A DNA stretch of 64,000 nt from Thozetella sp. PMI_491 (lineage: Eukaryota; Ascomycota; Sordariomycetes; Chaetosphaeriales; Chaetosphaeriaceae). This document shows positions 55,881 to 64,000 of the stretch, piece after piece. A model generated the notes under the pieces. The model was not told where the DNA came from and ran no database searches. It was given only the letters and a program-made list of their open reading frames with translations. Each line of letters begins with the position of its first letter. Positions within the stretch are counted from its first letter, which is position 1. Made by a program: the position numbers and the translations under genes. The stretch lies in the NCBI GenBank assembly GCA_021432635.1, contig MU270088.1:1-64000 (forward strand), in the 5' to 3' direction.

Positions 55881-56201
55881 GGCTGTGGTGGTAGTGCGTT
55901 CTGTAGCTTGGATGCGATATCACCGGTGATTGACGCAAGGCCTTGATCCGCGATAGATCTTATCTACCCTTGCCTCCTAGCAGATATGGGCAATCAGCGC
56001 GACAACCGGATTCGCTGTACTCGCCCCGATCCTGAGTGGAGATGAGGCCAACTGCAGTTATCTGGCTCAGGATCCGTGGGCATCCAAGGTACACGATATA
56101 TTGAGCACCGCATCCTCGTGGGGTCGGAGTCCTTCTGACTTCCTTGCCCTGCCTTAGTAGCGAATGGGGGCGTCGGTCGTAGGCATGCGGCCCGAACCAA
56201 G
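55881..56201. other. upstream flank before the assembly gap
   Basis: Promoter side of the monooxygenase gene. No coding evidence up to the gap. Confidence 0.4.
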
Positions 56202-56326
56202 NNNNNNNNNNNNNNNNNNNNNNNNNNNNNNNNNNNNNNNNNNNNNNNNNNNNNNNNNNNNNNNNNNNNNNNNNNNNNNNNNNNNNNNNNNNNNNNNNNN
56301 NNNNNNNNNNNNNNNNNNNNNNNNNN
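56202..56326. other. assembly gap of 125 N
   Basis: 125 consecutive N. The true distance and content between the monooxygenase gene and the sequence from 56327 are unknown, so open frames running through it are meaningless. Confidence 0.99.
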
Positions 56327-57088
56327 GGGGGGTGATTCCGATGCTGTGATTGTACGTTTCTGTTGGTACAGGAGTGGCGCGAGCGGCCTGCATCCCTTGC
56401 GCTGAATTGTACACCACTTTCCACAACTGTCGACAGAGCCAAGTTTATGGATAGGGGCTTGGCTAAGCACCTGCTGGAGGCGACCCCTCCCGCGGACGCG
56501 GGACCTCTTCCGTAAGATGGATAAGCAGAAGGCCGAACACCCGGAAAGAAAAGAAGGAATCACATCCTAGGGCTGTCCCCGGTGGGAGGGTGGTCCGCGG
56601 TCGTAACTCGAATCGGACATCAGCATTGTTTGAGGGGGAAATCTTTATACACTGAGAGCTAGTAAGGATCTGTATGCACAAGCACAGTCATCCGAAAGGA
56701 CAGTACTCAGTGAATTTATTGCGGTGGGACAGCGGCGGGGTGATTCGCATCTACCAAACAAATCCTGTAGGATGATTCTGCATTGGCCCCCCACTTATTG
56801 TCGTCGAAGCACGAAGCTAGAGGACTATGCAAAGTTATTATCCCGCTTACTAGGCACATCGGGCGGCTCTTTTGGCCCAAGAAGTTCTTTCTGTCTGCAA
56901 AGTGTACATCTTTGGAGGGGAGGGCCGAGCTCAGTCAGCCCGCCCCGAAGCCATCTCAATCGCAAGCCCTATCATTTCCGTATCCCAGCGTCGTCCCCCT
57001 AGCCAAGGCTCACTCATTCGGTCATCTTAGCCAACATCACAGCTGTTGCAACGCCAGACGCAGAAGACGTTCCAGCGAGAAAGCCACC
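56327..57088. other. intergenic upstream of the rhodopsin-domain gene
   Basis: No gene supported. The last part (56,930-57,088) is CT-rich leader for the ATG at 57089, which has a CACCATG context. Confidence 0.4.
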
Positions 57089-58631
57089 ATGTCGGACCGC
57101 AAGCCTCCAACGATCGGGCTTGCGATTGCCATGCCCGTCATCGCGGCGTTTTTTGTCGCCTTCCGCTTCCAGGCGCGCATGATCACCAAGCAGAAATTTC
57201 TATCGGACGACTGGTTGGTTCTTGGAGCCCTGGTATGCACTCTTGACGCGACGACTGCCTAATATTAGCGGACACGACTCGCCAAGACATGCTGACCTGT
57301 CGACCAACATCTAGGTTTTCTGTATCGGTCTCTCTGCATCGGCGTTGGGAGGTATGTTCCATTCTTCCCTCTTCGTCGGAAGGCGAGCTTCTCATGCAGG
57401 TTCAGAGCTAACACCGCCTTTCTCAAGCGGTCTTTCTTGGAAACCTTGGCGGTCACCTCAACCTAGGTCCTGGTAACCAAGCTCAGAACCCAGACTCCTA
57501 TGTAGCGCTAGGGAAGGTTAGTTAAACTCACCTATTCGCCTACAGACAGTGGCCGGCTATGGCGAAGACATAATCTCACACGCGCTTGCAAAACAGGCCT
57601 TCTGGGCTATGCAGCTCCTAAGCGTACCGGCTGTCGGTCTTGCAAAACTCAGCGTTCTCTTCTTCTTTAGGAGAATCTTTTTCGTTTCTCCGGTTCTAAG
57701 AGTTGTATCCTGGGCGATGGTAGCCCTGGTGATTGCCTGGAATATTACCTTCTTCTTCTTCAATATGCGTAAGAATCTCCTTTACTTAAACTTGCCTCAT
57801 CATGCACGGTCATTAACTTGAGAGAACCTCTATTTAGTGGACTGTCTTCCCATTGACATCAACTGGCGCACGACTGCCGGAGCGTCTGGAAAGTGCGTTT
57901 CTATTGTTTACATATACTGGTCCCAGAGCCTTTCAGACATCTTCACTGATGGTAAGTTTTCTCCGCACGCCTGGTACTGTGCTGAGTCTTACCATTACCT
58001 TGGCTAGTAATGATATTGCTACTGCCGTGGCCACAAATTTGGAAAATGCGCCTCAGCAAGGCTCAGAAGCTTCAAGTCAGCGTTGTGTTTATCCTCGGTT
58101 ACTTCGTCGTCGGTGCTGGCATCGCGCGAATGGTGCTTTCCTCACGAAGCATTTTTTCAAAGACACGCGATCTGGATTATACATGTAAGATACCTCTCTT
58201 GTCTTGTGGCTGCATATAAGCGACATCTCTCTTAAAGCTTTACTGATATACCCGCAGATTCCCGTGCACCAACGGTCCAATGGCTGATAATTGAAGCCGA
58301 CATTGGTGTAATCAGCGCATGCCTGCCGGTACTGCGGCCGATTGTGGCTAGCACACGGCTCAGTGGTGTAGGATCGCTAATATTCAAGGCGCTCGGAAGA
58401 GACAGGTCCGGGTATCCGGCCTCTCCCGAAAGCCAAACGCAGAGCGTGAGCAGTGATACACGTCCGGTTTATGAGAGAAAGACAGAGAAGATTTTCCCGG
58501 GGTTCCACGTACCTGATCAGCTGGCCGGCGTGGAAGAGCATCAGGATATCCAGTCCACCGACTCAAATGTAGATCTCGAGAAGGCTAATACGAAGACCAG
58601 TGCCTCTAACGCTAAGTTTACGGTGGCTTGA
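57089..58631 (+). CDS. SAT4/PTH11-type rhodopsin-domain membrane protein
   Basis: Exons 57089-57232, 57315-57351, 57428-57516, 57546-57768, 57838-57951, 58008-58184 and 58258-58631 encode 385 aa, the family's usual size. Membrane helices include GLAIAMPVIAAFFVAFRF, DDWLVLGALVFCIGLSAS, WAMQLLSVPAVGLAKLSVLF, VVSWAMVALVIAWNITFFFF, SDIFTDVMILLLPWPQIW, VSVVFILGYFVVGAGIARMV and WLIIEADIGVISACLPVLRP. KLSVLFFFRRIF after TM3, the conserved D near TM5 and the E-x-x-x-G-V-I-x-A-C-L-P-x-L-R-P segment are hallmarks of this fungal family. The C-terminal cytosolic tail (about 80 residues) is Ser/Thr/Lys-rich. The intron at 57517-57545 is only 29 nt. Such proteins often sit beside metabolic clusters; ligand unknown. 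It is separated from the meroterpenoid genes by the gap, so linkage is tentative. Confidence 0.87.
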
Positions 58632-59722
58632 GGACGTGCATAGTCGTTTTAATGAGAAGCAATAGGATGTAGGATGGGAAGATAGGATGATGTACTGGAT
58701 GTCTAGGTGGTTGAAACATACCTATATATGAGATCGAAATTGCACGTATCAACACATATGATTGTACTTGTGTTTGCTCAATATTTTCTGGAAACAATAA
58801 ATATTTTTATTGTACCCCCGTCACAATAAAACATATACTCAGTTGTTCTGATAAAGTTCAAAGTTAAAGACTTGCTTACTTCCCCTCTATACTAAGGGGG
58901 CTCGCACTTATTAAATGCACGTTTCCCCTATTCACTTAACCGCTCATCTAATATATAGGGGTGCACCTGTAACTATTAGAGATTACTCGCCAAATAAGAT
59001 CCTCTCCACGTAGCTTCGCAGCTTATTAAGAAGCTTTTCTAGCTTATAACTATCAGAGTTAACACTTAGTTATAGACTTTACTCCAACTCTTTTTATAAT
59101 ATATCTCTTATTTAATATATATATATTGTGATCTAGGGTAGAGGACTGTGGCTAAAAATAGCAATAAAGGCAAAACGTCATCTAAGCTATACTATAGCGC
59201 TGTATAGCTAGCTAGCTAGGCAACTAGATCTTTAGCTGGATTTAAAACTAGATCTATTGTTAAATTTATACCTAACTTATGAATAGCTATCAATAGATGG
59301 TAATATTATGTCTACGTTAATATATGTGTCAACTAATTATTATTTTTTTGGTAATTTAAATAATGACATTAAAAGAGTTACACAAAAGATTTCCAGATTC
59401 CAGCGCCTCTGACTCCAGTGTTAAATTTCTGATGCCGAGCGGAGCCGCTACTCAGTGTTTTGCAGGATGCGGGTTAATGTATCCCACCCCTTTGTTCTCT
59501 CCGGCTCCGAGGTTACGCCTGCGCCCTTCCCCCCAAGGCCCCTCCCCCCTTCCTCTCTTATCTCGACCAGGCGGGTTTTCATCTTTTCGCCTTCGGCACG
59601 CCTTCTTTGGACAATCTGTAGCTGGTCTGTGTATCGGACTATTTCTGTTTGGTGTGTCAGCATATATATATGTCTATATGTTTCTAACTGGACTAGTATT
59701 TCGTCATGAACCTGGCGTCCTT
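58632..59722. other. AT-rich spacer
   Basis: 58.7-59.4 kb is AT-rich with TATATA and TAGCTAGC runs and no gene. 59.45-59.72 kb has open frames on both strands without domains, and is 3' flank of the decayed enoyl-reductase gene. Confidence 0.4.
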
Positions 59723-61028
59723 TTACCAAGTAACGACAAGCTTCCTGCCGCTAACTTGCATGACTTTGTCTAAACCCTTCTCTACAACTTGAAATCTATT
59801 TTCAACTACCTCGACTTTGAGAGGTAGTTTGTACTTGCCCTCTTCCAGCAGCCTACGCAGGTATTGCTTAGCGCGTAATTCCTTGTCCAACATCTGCTCA
59901 GCACCAACCACTGCAGATGTAGTTAGGTGTGAATATATTAAAAATGGATCAAGTAGGGCAAGATAACTTGATTTACAAGCCCGCTAGTGTTGAAGTATTC
60001 TGAGAGCAAGTTCTCGTGATGGATTGAGGGGGGATTAACTCCCCTCCCCCGGGGTCCAAGCGAAAGGATGAATAGGATGGCAGAACATTTAGAGAGAAGT
60101 GTTTTAGCTTACAGAATGCTTGGGGACCTACAGGCAACCGCATATCTGGCTGTGTGGTCACCAACGAGTATAGCTTCGGGCCATCGCTCCTCGGCACATC
60201 GTAGACCGCCGGAGCCTCAGGGCCAGCCGCGACTGCGTCAATAATGGCGTCTACTCCCGCTCCGCCGGGACTGGCTGCTCTCATAGCGGCAGCGTCGTTT
60301 TGCGCAGCTCGTTCGAGACATTTCGTCGCCCCAGGGCCGTTAGGTGTGCGTGGTGAGCGGCCGAGCTGGTCGTGATGATGGTGACGAAGGGTGGCAGAAC
60401 GATACACAGGAGTTGAGTGGCAGCCGAACCGACGCCAGAGCTGCCGCCCAGAACGAGAACTGACTGCAGTGGTGGTAATTTGCTGCTGCTGGTTGCATTA
60501 TCCGTCCTAGAGAGGCCAGGTATAGGAGCGTTGAGTCCAACAGTGATGGTGGCTGCCGCGGTAAGGAAACAAATACTATATGAGTAGAAAGGTTTTAGCT
60601 CCCTTTGTGTTGGGGTTCCAGCATTAAGCCACCACACCTCCAAAAAAGTCAACTTATGGAAGTGAACTGGCCTCCTCAAAGCTCAGGCTCATTGGCTTTC
60701 TGGCGACTGCAATCTCCTGGGAGATGTACACGTCCTGAAAGGCGCCGTTGCCATGGACTTCGTGGACCCAGCTCATGACCTCATCTCCGGGCTTGAACAA
60801 AGTGACGCCATCTCCGACAGATTCCACAACACCGGCAGCTTCGATACCGATAACAGCAGGCCACGAGAGGACTGTAAAACCGAATTGAATATTCTTCCAA
60901 TCAAGTGCGTTCAGTGCAACCGCCCGAGTCCGGATACACACTTCATAGAGGCCGGGTTTAGGAATGGGTGTCGTGACTTGCACAAAGGGCCCACCTTGCT
61001 TGGTCGTTTGGTACTGTTGCATAGACAT
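59723..61028 (-). pseudogene. decayed zinc-type alcohol dehydrogenase/enoyl reductase
   Basis: Three exon remnants are in order: 60656-61028, about 60113-60573 and 59723-59910. Exon 1 is a typical GroES-like MDR start: LNALDWKNIQ, AVIGIEAAGVVESVGDGVT, then FKPGDEV and SFEEASSLP. Exon 2 carries the Rossmann loop VLVLGGSSGVGSAATQLL, and exon 3 has EEGKYKLPLKVEVVENRF and SGRKLVV, the usual C-terminal strands. Two defects are clear. The first donor reads CC|ATAAGT where GTAAGT is expected, so splicing should fail. In exon 2 a one-base loss near 60328 in a G run (GCC CTG GGG CGA) separates LTAL from GATKCLERAAQN. Trans-acting enoyl reductases of polyketide clusters and quinone reductases share this fold. 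This copy is probably dead, unless the single-base changes are assembly errors. Confidence 0.8.
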
Positions 61029-61559
61029 AGTTGAAGCTAGTGTCTTCTTTCCTCTTGTTCCTAGGGGTTAAATGAATAGAATTATTGATAGCGGATTAGA
61101 CTGGCATACGAGCGGACAAAGATGGCCACAAACGCAGCGGCTGGTAGCCAGCTGTTAGCACAAAGTCCGCTGCCCCGACTACGATGCCGCCCGATCAGAC
61201 TGGGCGGAATAGCCCCTTGCTAGTCTCGCCGTTAGCACCAGCGATGGATGATCAAACTTGGGGATCCACGTTGGACTACGGCCAGCCACCAATTCCGGGT
61301 GACGATGCTTCGCCCCCCTCCCCCCCCCCCCCCCTCTATCCTCCTGGTGGGCTAGCGATGATATAAGCACCGAGATCAACGGTGGTTCCTATGCAGACTG
61401 GGATGCGGCCGAATTGTCGTCGTCTGTCCTCCCAAGAGAGACTAACGTCGCTGCCCCGGGGCCAAGTCGTCACTACTCTGTATCCGAGAATATCCGGATC
61501 CGTGGAAGAGTCATCTATCACCACGCCTTCTACTGGCGACAACAGTACGCATGACTGCG
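61029..61559. other. spacer with a poly-C tract
   Basis: Contains a near-continuous C run at 61312-61334 interrupted by one T. No supported gene. It may include the degraded 5' part of the relic that follows. Confidence 0.35.
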
Positions 61560-62450
61560 AGGCTCGGGCCATTGTGGGACTAGACGCGTCATATACAGAG
61601 CTAAGAGTTGATAAGTATATCCCTTGCGTCTTCATCGGCGGGTGTCCCGGCTTTCATAAGCTGAAGCTTCAAGGTGGGCAGATCGACTCGCTAGAGATCC
61701 AGGGCGGTGGATTTATCGGCTTCCTGTAAATGTCGGGGCGTGCCGAGATCCAGACGCTCCGCATGTCTGTTTGCCAGTACGTTAACGTCCCCGACATTAC
61801 AATCAACACTCTCGTCATAAGCGGAACACATTTTCCGAGATCAACCTCTCCAACATCCGTCAGCTCCAGACTCTCCAGGCCTAGAACAGCCCGCAGCTTA
61901 CGAGTGTCTCGCTGCCCCCGGCCTCGTACGCATCGCATGGCCAGGACACTGCTTGGCAGAGTATTGAAACACCGGCAACCCGCTCTAGAACAGTTCTGGC
62001 ATCGCCGTAGTGGAAGGAGGTACCTTGAATGTGTTATCCATGGTGTTTCCAGCGCATTTAAAAATTCATAGTTGTAAATCCACCATAGATAATCCCGTGC
62101 AACGCCTGCCTGCCACAGTAAGCATCTGCTAATGAACGCCTGCAGCAGCCGCAAATTTCACGTGAAAAAGGTACTTGGTCAAACTGTTGTCAGCTCGACC
62201 GACCCCACCTTCGATTGCTCACTCTTGGATGCAATGCACGCGAACGGGACGCTGGTTGGCGTGTATACCTAAAGAGTAACTTCCAACTCCGACACTATAG
62301 TCAAATCACTTGCGGGGCTACTATTCGCTCCCAGTCTAATTGGAATTTTCGCCCAGGTGATCTTATTATCGCTGTAGGGAGGCGCATTATAGTTGACACC
62401 TGCGAAATCATAGGAAGGAACTAGCGGGTCTACCAATACTGCTAACGCAA
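61560..62450 (+). pseudogene. relic resembling a fungal leucine-rich (ECM33/receptor-L-like) surface protein
   Basis: Pieces in the forward direction suggest short leucine-rich units: FHKLKLQGGQIDSLEIQGGG, IQTLRMSVCQYVNVPDITIN, and FSEINLSNIRQLQTLQ with NSPQLTSVSLP after it. The last resembles the repeating N-x-P-x-L-x-x-V-x-L-P units of fungal GPI-anchored Sps2/Ecm33-like proteins. The pieces are in different frames and separated by stops (for example TAA at 61727, TAG near 61882). A later piece, TDPTFDCSLLDAMHANGTLV (about 62199), may be its juxtamembrane part. Too degraded for a firm family call. Confidence 0.3.
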
Positions 62451-62757
62451 TAAGCTACCTGTAGAAATGAGCGGTAAAATTCTAGTCCTGTGCGCCGCGC
62501 TGTGTCGTTTTCTTTGCGCGGAAAACCCAGTAGCTCGAAATACTCTATATAACTATAGACCAAACATAGTAGTTCAGAAAAACTATGGATACATCGAGTT
62601 ATAGGGAATTTACTACCGGTCATGGCCTCCTAGGTCCGCGGTATGCTGGACGTAAGGGTAGATTTCCTGAGCGGCTGCAATCTTTATCTTAGGTGAATCT
62701 TCCCTTTAACAATATAGACTACTGGCTCGTTACTATTTCTATATCTAACGTAGTCCA

Positions 62758-62825
62758 TAGGTGGGCCGATCATATATGTGGGCCGATCATATATGTGGGC
62801 CGATCATATATATGTGGGCCGATCA
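62758..62825 (+). repeat. 17-19-bp tandem repeat in the left arm
   Basis: Four copies of GTGGGCCGATCA separated by 5-7 bases of ATATAT-type sequence. The right arm carries two copies in inverse orientation, so the array grew or shrank after the arms formed. Confidence 0.8.
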
Positions 62826-62978
62826 CTCATTATCACATATTAAATCGTGATTTTCTTACCAACTTTAAGCCGCCAATTCTTTATAGTAAAACATAAAACT
62901 TTGTATTACTTTTCTAATAAGAATATAAAATCAAATAATCGTTTTAAAATATTTTCTAAAATTTTCTTAAATATAAAA

Positions 62979-63015
62979 AAAGAAAGGTGGAGACATATGT
63001 CTCCACTCTTTCTTT
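62979..63015. repeat. central near-perfect palindrome of the MITE
   Basis: AAAGAAAGGTGGAGAC, then CATATG centre, then the near-exact complement ending CTTTCTTT. Only one base is unmatched, so it can form a stem of about 18 bp at the middle of the element. Confidence 0.7.
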
Positions 63016-63321
63016 TCTCCTTAATTATTATATAATAAAGTTTTTTAAAACTCTTAAGAAAATTATGTATATATAAAGAACCTTAGGATAGATTATAACT
63101 TTATTTATAAAGAGATTCCTTTATATTTACGTGTGCAAAGCTGTTAAGAAAATCACGATTTAGTATGTGATAATGAGTGATCGGCCCACATATATGATCG
63201 GCCCACCTATGGACTACGTTATACAATAGATAAATTAATCGAAGAGTTTACTATGAGCTCTTGTTTGAACTACCCGCAACTGGATCCCCGAAGTTATAGA
63301 CCCCGATAGTCTTGTACACAG

Positions 63322-64000
63322 TCAGAGCCGCGTGCTTTGTTGTTTCAAGAATGGCAGCACTGCACTGACGATTGCAGGCAAGTTCTCCGGAAACAGCGCA
63401 TGCGATGCATCGGGGATCACTACCGACACCACACGGTCGGGATACAGATCGGTCGTGGTGTTCCATTGGTCTGGGGGCAGAAACGGGTCGTAGGCAGCAA
63501 TTATTTCTAACACCTGCGTTGTAGGAGAGCCTGCTGCAGGCGTGGGTGAGCTAGCCACGAGCTGTAATGCTGCTTGTTGCATGGCTAGAGTCGCTGGGTA
63601 CCACCCAGCGAGCCACACATGTGCGTCATGTCCCGGTGCGAAGAAGCCTGCCTGCAGTGCCGCTAGTCTCTGTGAAACAGGCAGAGACAGGTTTCCAGCA
63701 ATAAGAGGTAGGTTTGAGATGTTGGCGGAGATATTTTGGCTGCCCGGCGCTGCTAAGATGATGGCCGGTACCTTAGACGGATAGTTCAGCGCTATCAGCT
63801 TAGTCAGGGACGTGCCGTAAGCGTGGCCCATAACGATAGCGCGTCCGCCGGCTAACGTGTCGATGACACTGACTACATCGGCAACAAGATCATCGGTGGT
63901 GACATTAGTCATGGGGCCCGTGGAACCAAAAATTCCGCGTGGCTGAGGACGCAAGACCTTGTAGCCAGCCGAGACAAGGGCTGCCGCGAAGCCGTTATAA
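63322..64000 (-). CDS. alpha/beta-hydrolase with Ser-to-Ala nucleophile position (5' end outside window)
   Basis: The frame runs from the stop at 63322 to the window edge. Upstream of the first internal ATG (63954) it continues as YNGFAAALVSAGYKVLRPQP, so the gene starts beyond 64000. The nucleophile elbow reads VMGHAYGTS: the normal G-H-S-x-G has Ala instead of Ser. The other fold elements are present: AIILAAPGS after the elbow, LEIIAAYDPFLPPDQW near the acid position, and VVIPDASHALFPENLPAIV with the expected His. Some related fungal and bacterial hydrolase-fold proteins also carry GHAFG/GHAYG, so loss of Ser may be a subfamily trait rather than decay. Function unknown; classical esterase activity is unlikely. 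It is next to the MITE, whose right end is 103 bases downstream. Confidence 0.75.
   Translation of the reverse strand, partial: YNGFAAALVSAGYKVLRPQPRGIFGSTGPMTNVTTDDLVADVVSVIDTLAGGRAIVMGHAYGTSLTKLIALNYPSKVPAIILAAPGSQNISANISNLPLIAGNLSLPVSQRLAALQAGFFAPGHDAHVWLAGWYPATLAMQQAALQLVASSPTPAAGSPTTQVLEIIAAYDPFLPPDQWNTTTDLYPDRVVSVVIPDASHALFPENLPAIVSAVLPFLKQQSTRL

Larger units (their letters stand above)
62748..63219. mobile_element. 472-bp MITE with long inverted repeats and TA target duplication
   Basis: The outer ends ACGTAGTCCATAGGTGGGCC and its exact reverse complement at the right end are flanked by TA on both sides (62746-62747 and 63220-63221), the Tc1/mariner-type signature. Left arm 62748-62858 and right arm 63145-63219 match throughout, differing mainly in the number of internal GTGGGCCGATCATATAT units (four GTGGGCCGATCA cores on the left, two on the right). 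The 286-bp interior is AT-rich and has no transposase frame, so this is a non-autonomous element. Confidence 0.85.

Noticed and set aside
55960-56563. frames running through the N gap
   Set aside because: Translation across unknown bases is meaningless.
59448-59729. charged frame after the enoyl-reductase relic
   Set aside because: Begins only where the relic's normal stop is passed in another frame; no homology recognised.
62748-62830. repeat array considered as a CRISPR-like array
   Set aside because: The units are contiguous with 5-7-bp AT spacers, lie in an inverted-repeat arm and the genome is fungal.
62693-63035. plus-strand frames inside the MITE
   Set aside because: They translate the GTGGGCCGATCATATAT units and AT-rich interior; no transposase motif.

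Overview
The window is nuclear DNA of a filamentous ascomycete (Pezizomycotina). The evidence is spliceosomal introns of about 45-100 nt with GTAAGT-like donors and CTAAC-like branch points, Zn2Cys6 and NB-ARC/TPR proteins, UstYa and SAT4/rhodopsin-type membrane proteins, and fungal secondary-metabolism enzymes. Gene-bearing blocks of near-balanced composition alternate with AT-rich, gene-free blocks (about 9.3-9.6, 17.4-18.3, 32.1-32.8, 36.1-36.8, 42.9-44.3, 45.5-46.5, 47.1-48.0 and 58.7-59.4 kb). Decayed genes and transposon relics are frequent, so this looks like an accessory or subtelomere-like region. I cannot name the species.

Layout. 0.9-3.1 kb: an acidic nuclear-type protein and a SAM-domain protein, followed by relics (3.2-4.3 kb). 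5.1 kb: a small secreted Cys-rich protein. 7.6-8.4 kb: the 3' end of a Tad1-like LINE. 10.0-16.6 kb: a SnoaL-like protein, an FMN reductase, an atypical SDR and a Zn2Cys6 regulator, possibly a small metabolic cluster. 18.4-19.9 kb: a frameshifted acyl-CoA synthetase-type pseudogene. 20.2-23.9 kb: an eight-exon NLR (alpha/beta-hydrolase, NB-ARC, TPR). 24.9-28.1 kb: a CorA-like membrane protein and a HAD phosphatase in divergent orientation. 28.4-36.1 kb: two large decayed genes flanking a tRNA-like gene that carries a long internal insertion. 36.8-40.9 kb: an aldo-keto reductase, a UstYa-family protein and a 68-residue secreted peptide, all on the minus strand. 41.7 kb: a rhodopsin-domain membrane protein. 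44.4 and 46.6 kb: two further secreted-type proteins, the first interrupted.

48.4-55.9 kb is the clearest functional unit: a UbiA prenyltransferase, an FAD epoxidase-type monooxygenase and a Pyr4-family terpene cyclase. These are the three activities that prenylate an aromatic or polyketide acceptor, epoxidise the terminal isoprene and cyclise it in fungal meroterpenoid pathways. An AIF-like flavoprotein and a GNAT acetyltransferase are interleaved. No polyketide synthase, P450 or pathway regulator is visible inside the window. A 125-N assembly gap lies just beyond the monooxygenase gene.

57.1-64.0 kb: a second rhodopsin-domain protein, a decayed enoyl-reductase-type gene, a leucine-rich surface-protein relic, a 472-bp TA-flanked inverted-repeat element (MITE), and the 3' part of an alpha/beta-hydrolase whose nucleophile serine is replaced by alanine. 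Exon structures given here are manual reconstructions from reading frame and splice consensus. They have not been checked against transcripts or databases.
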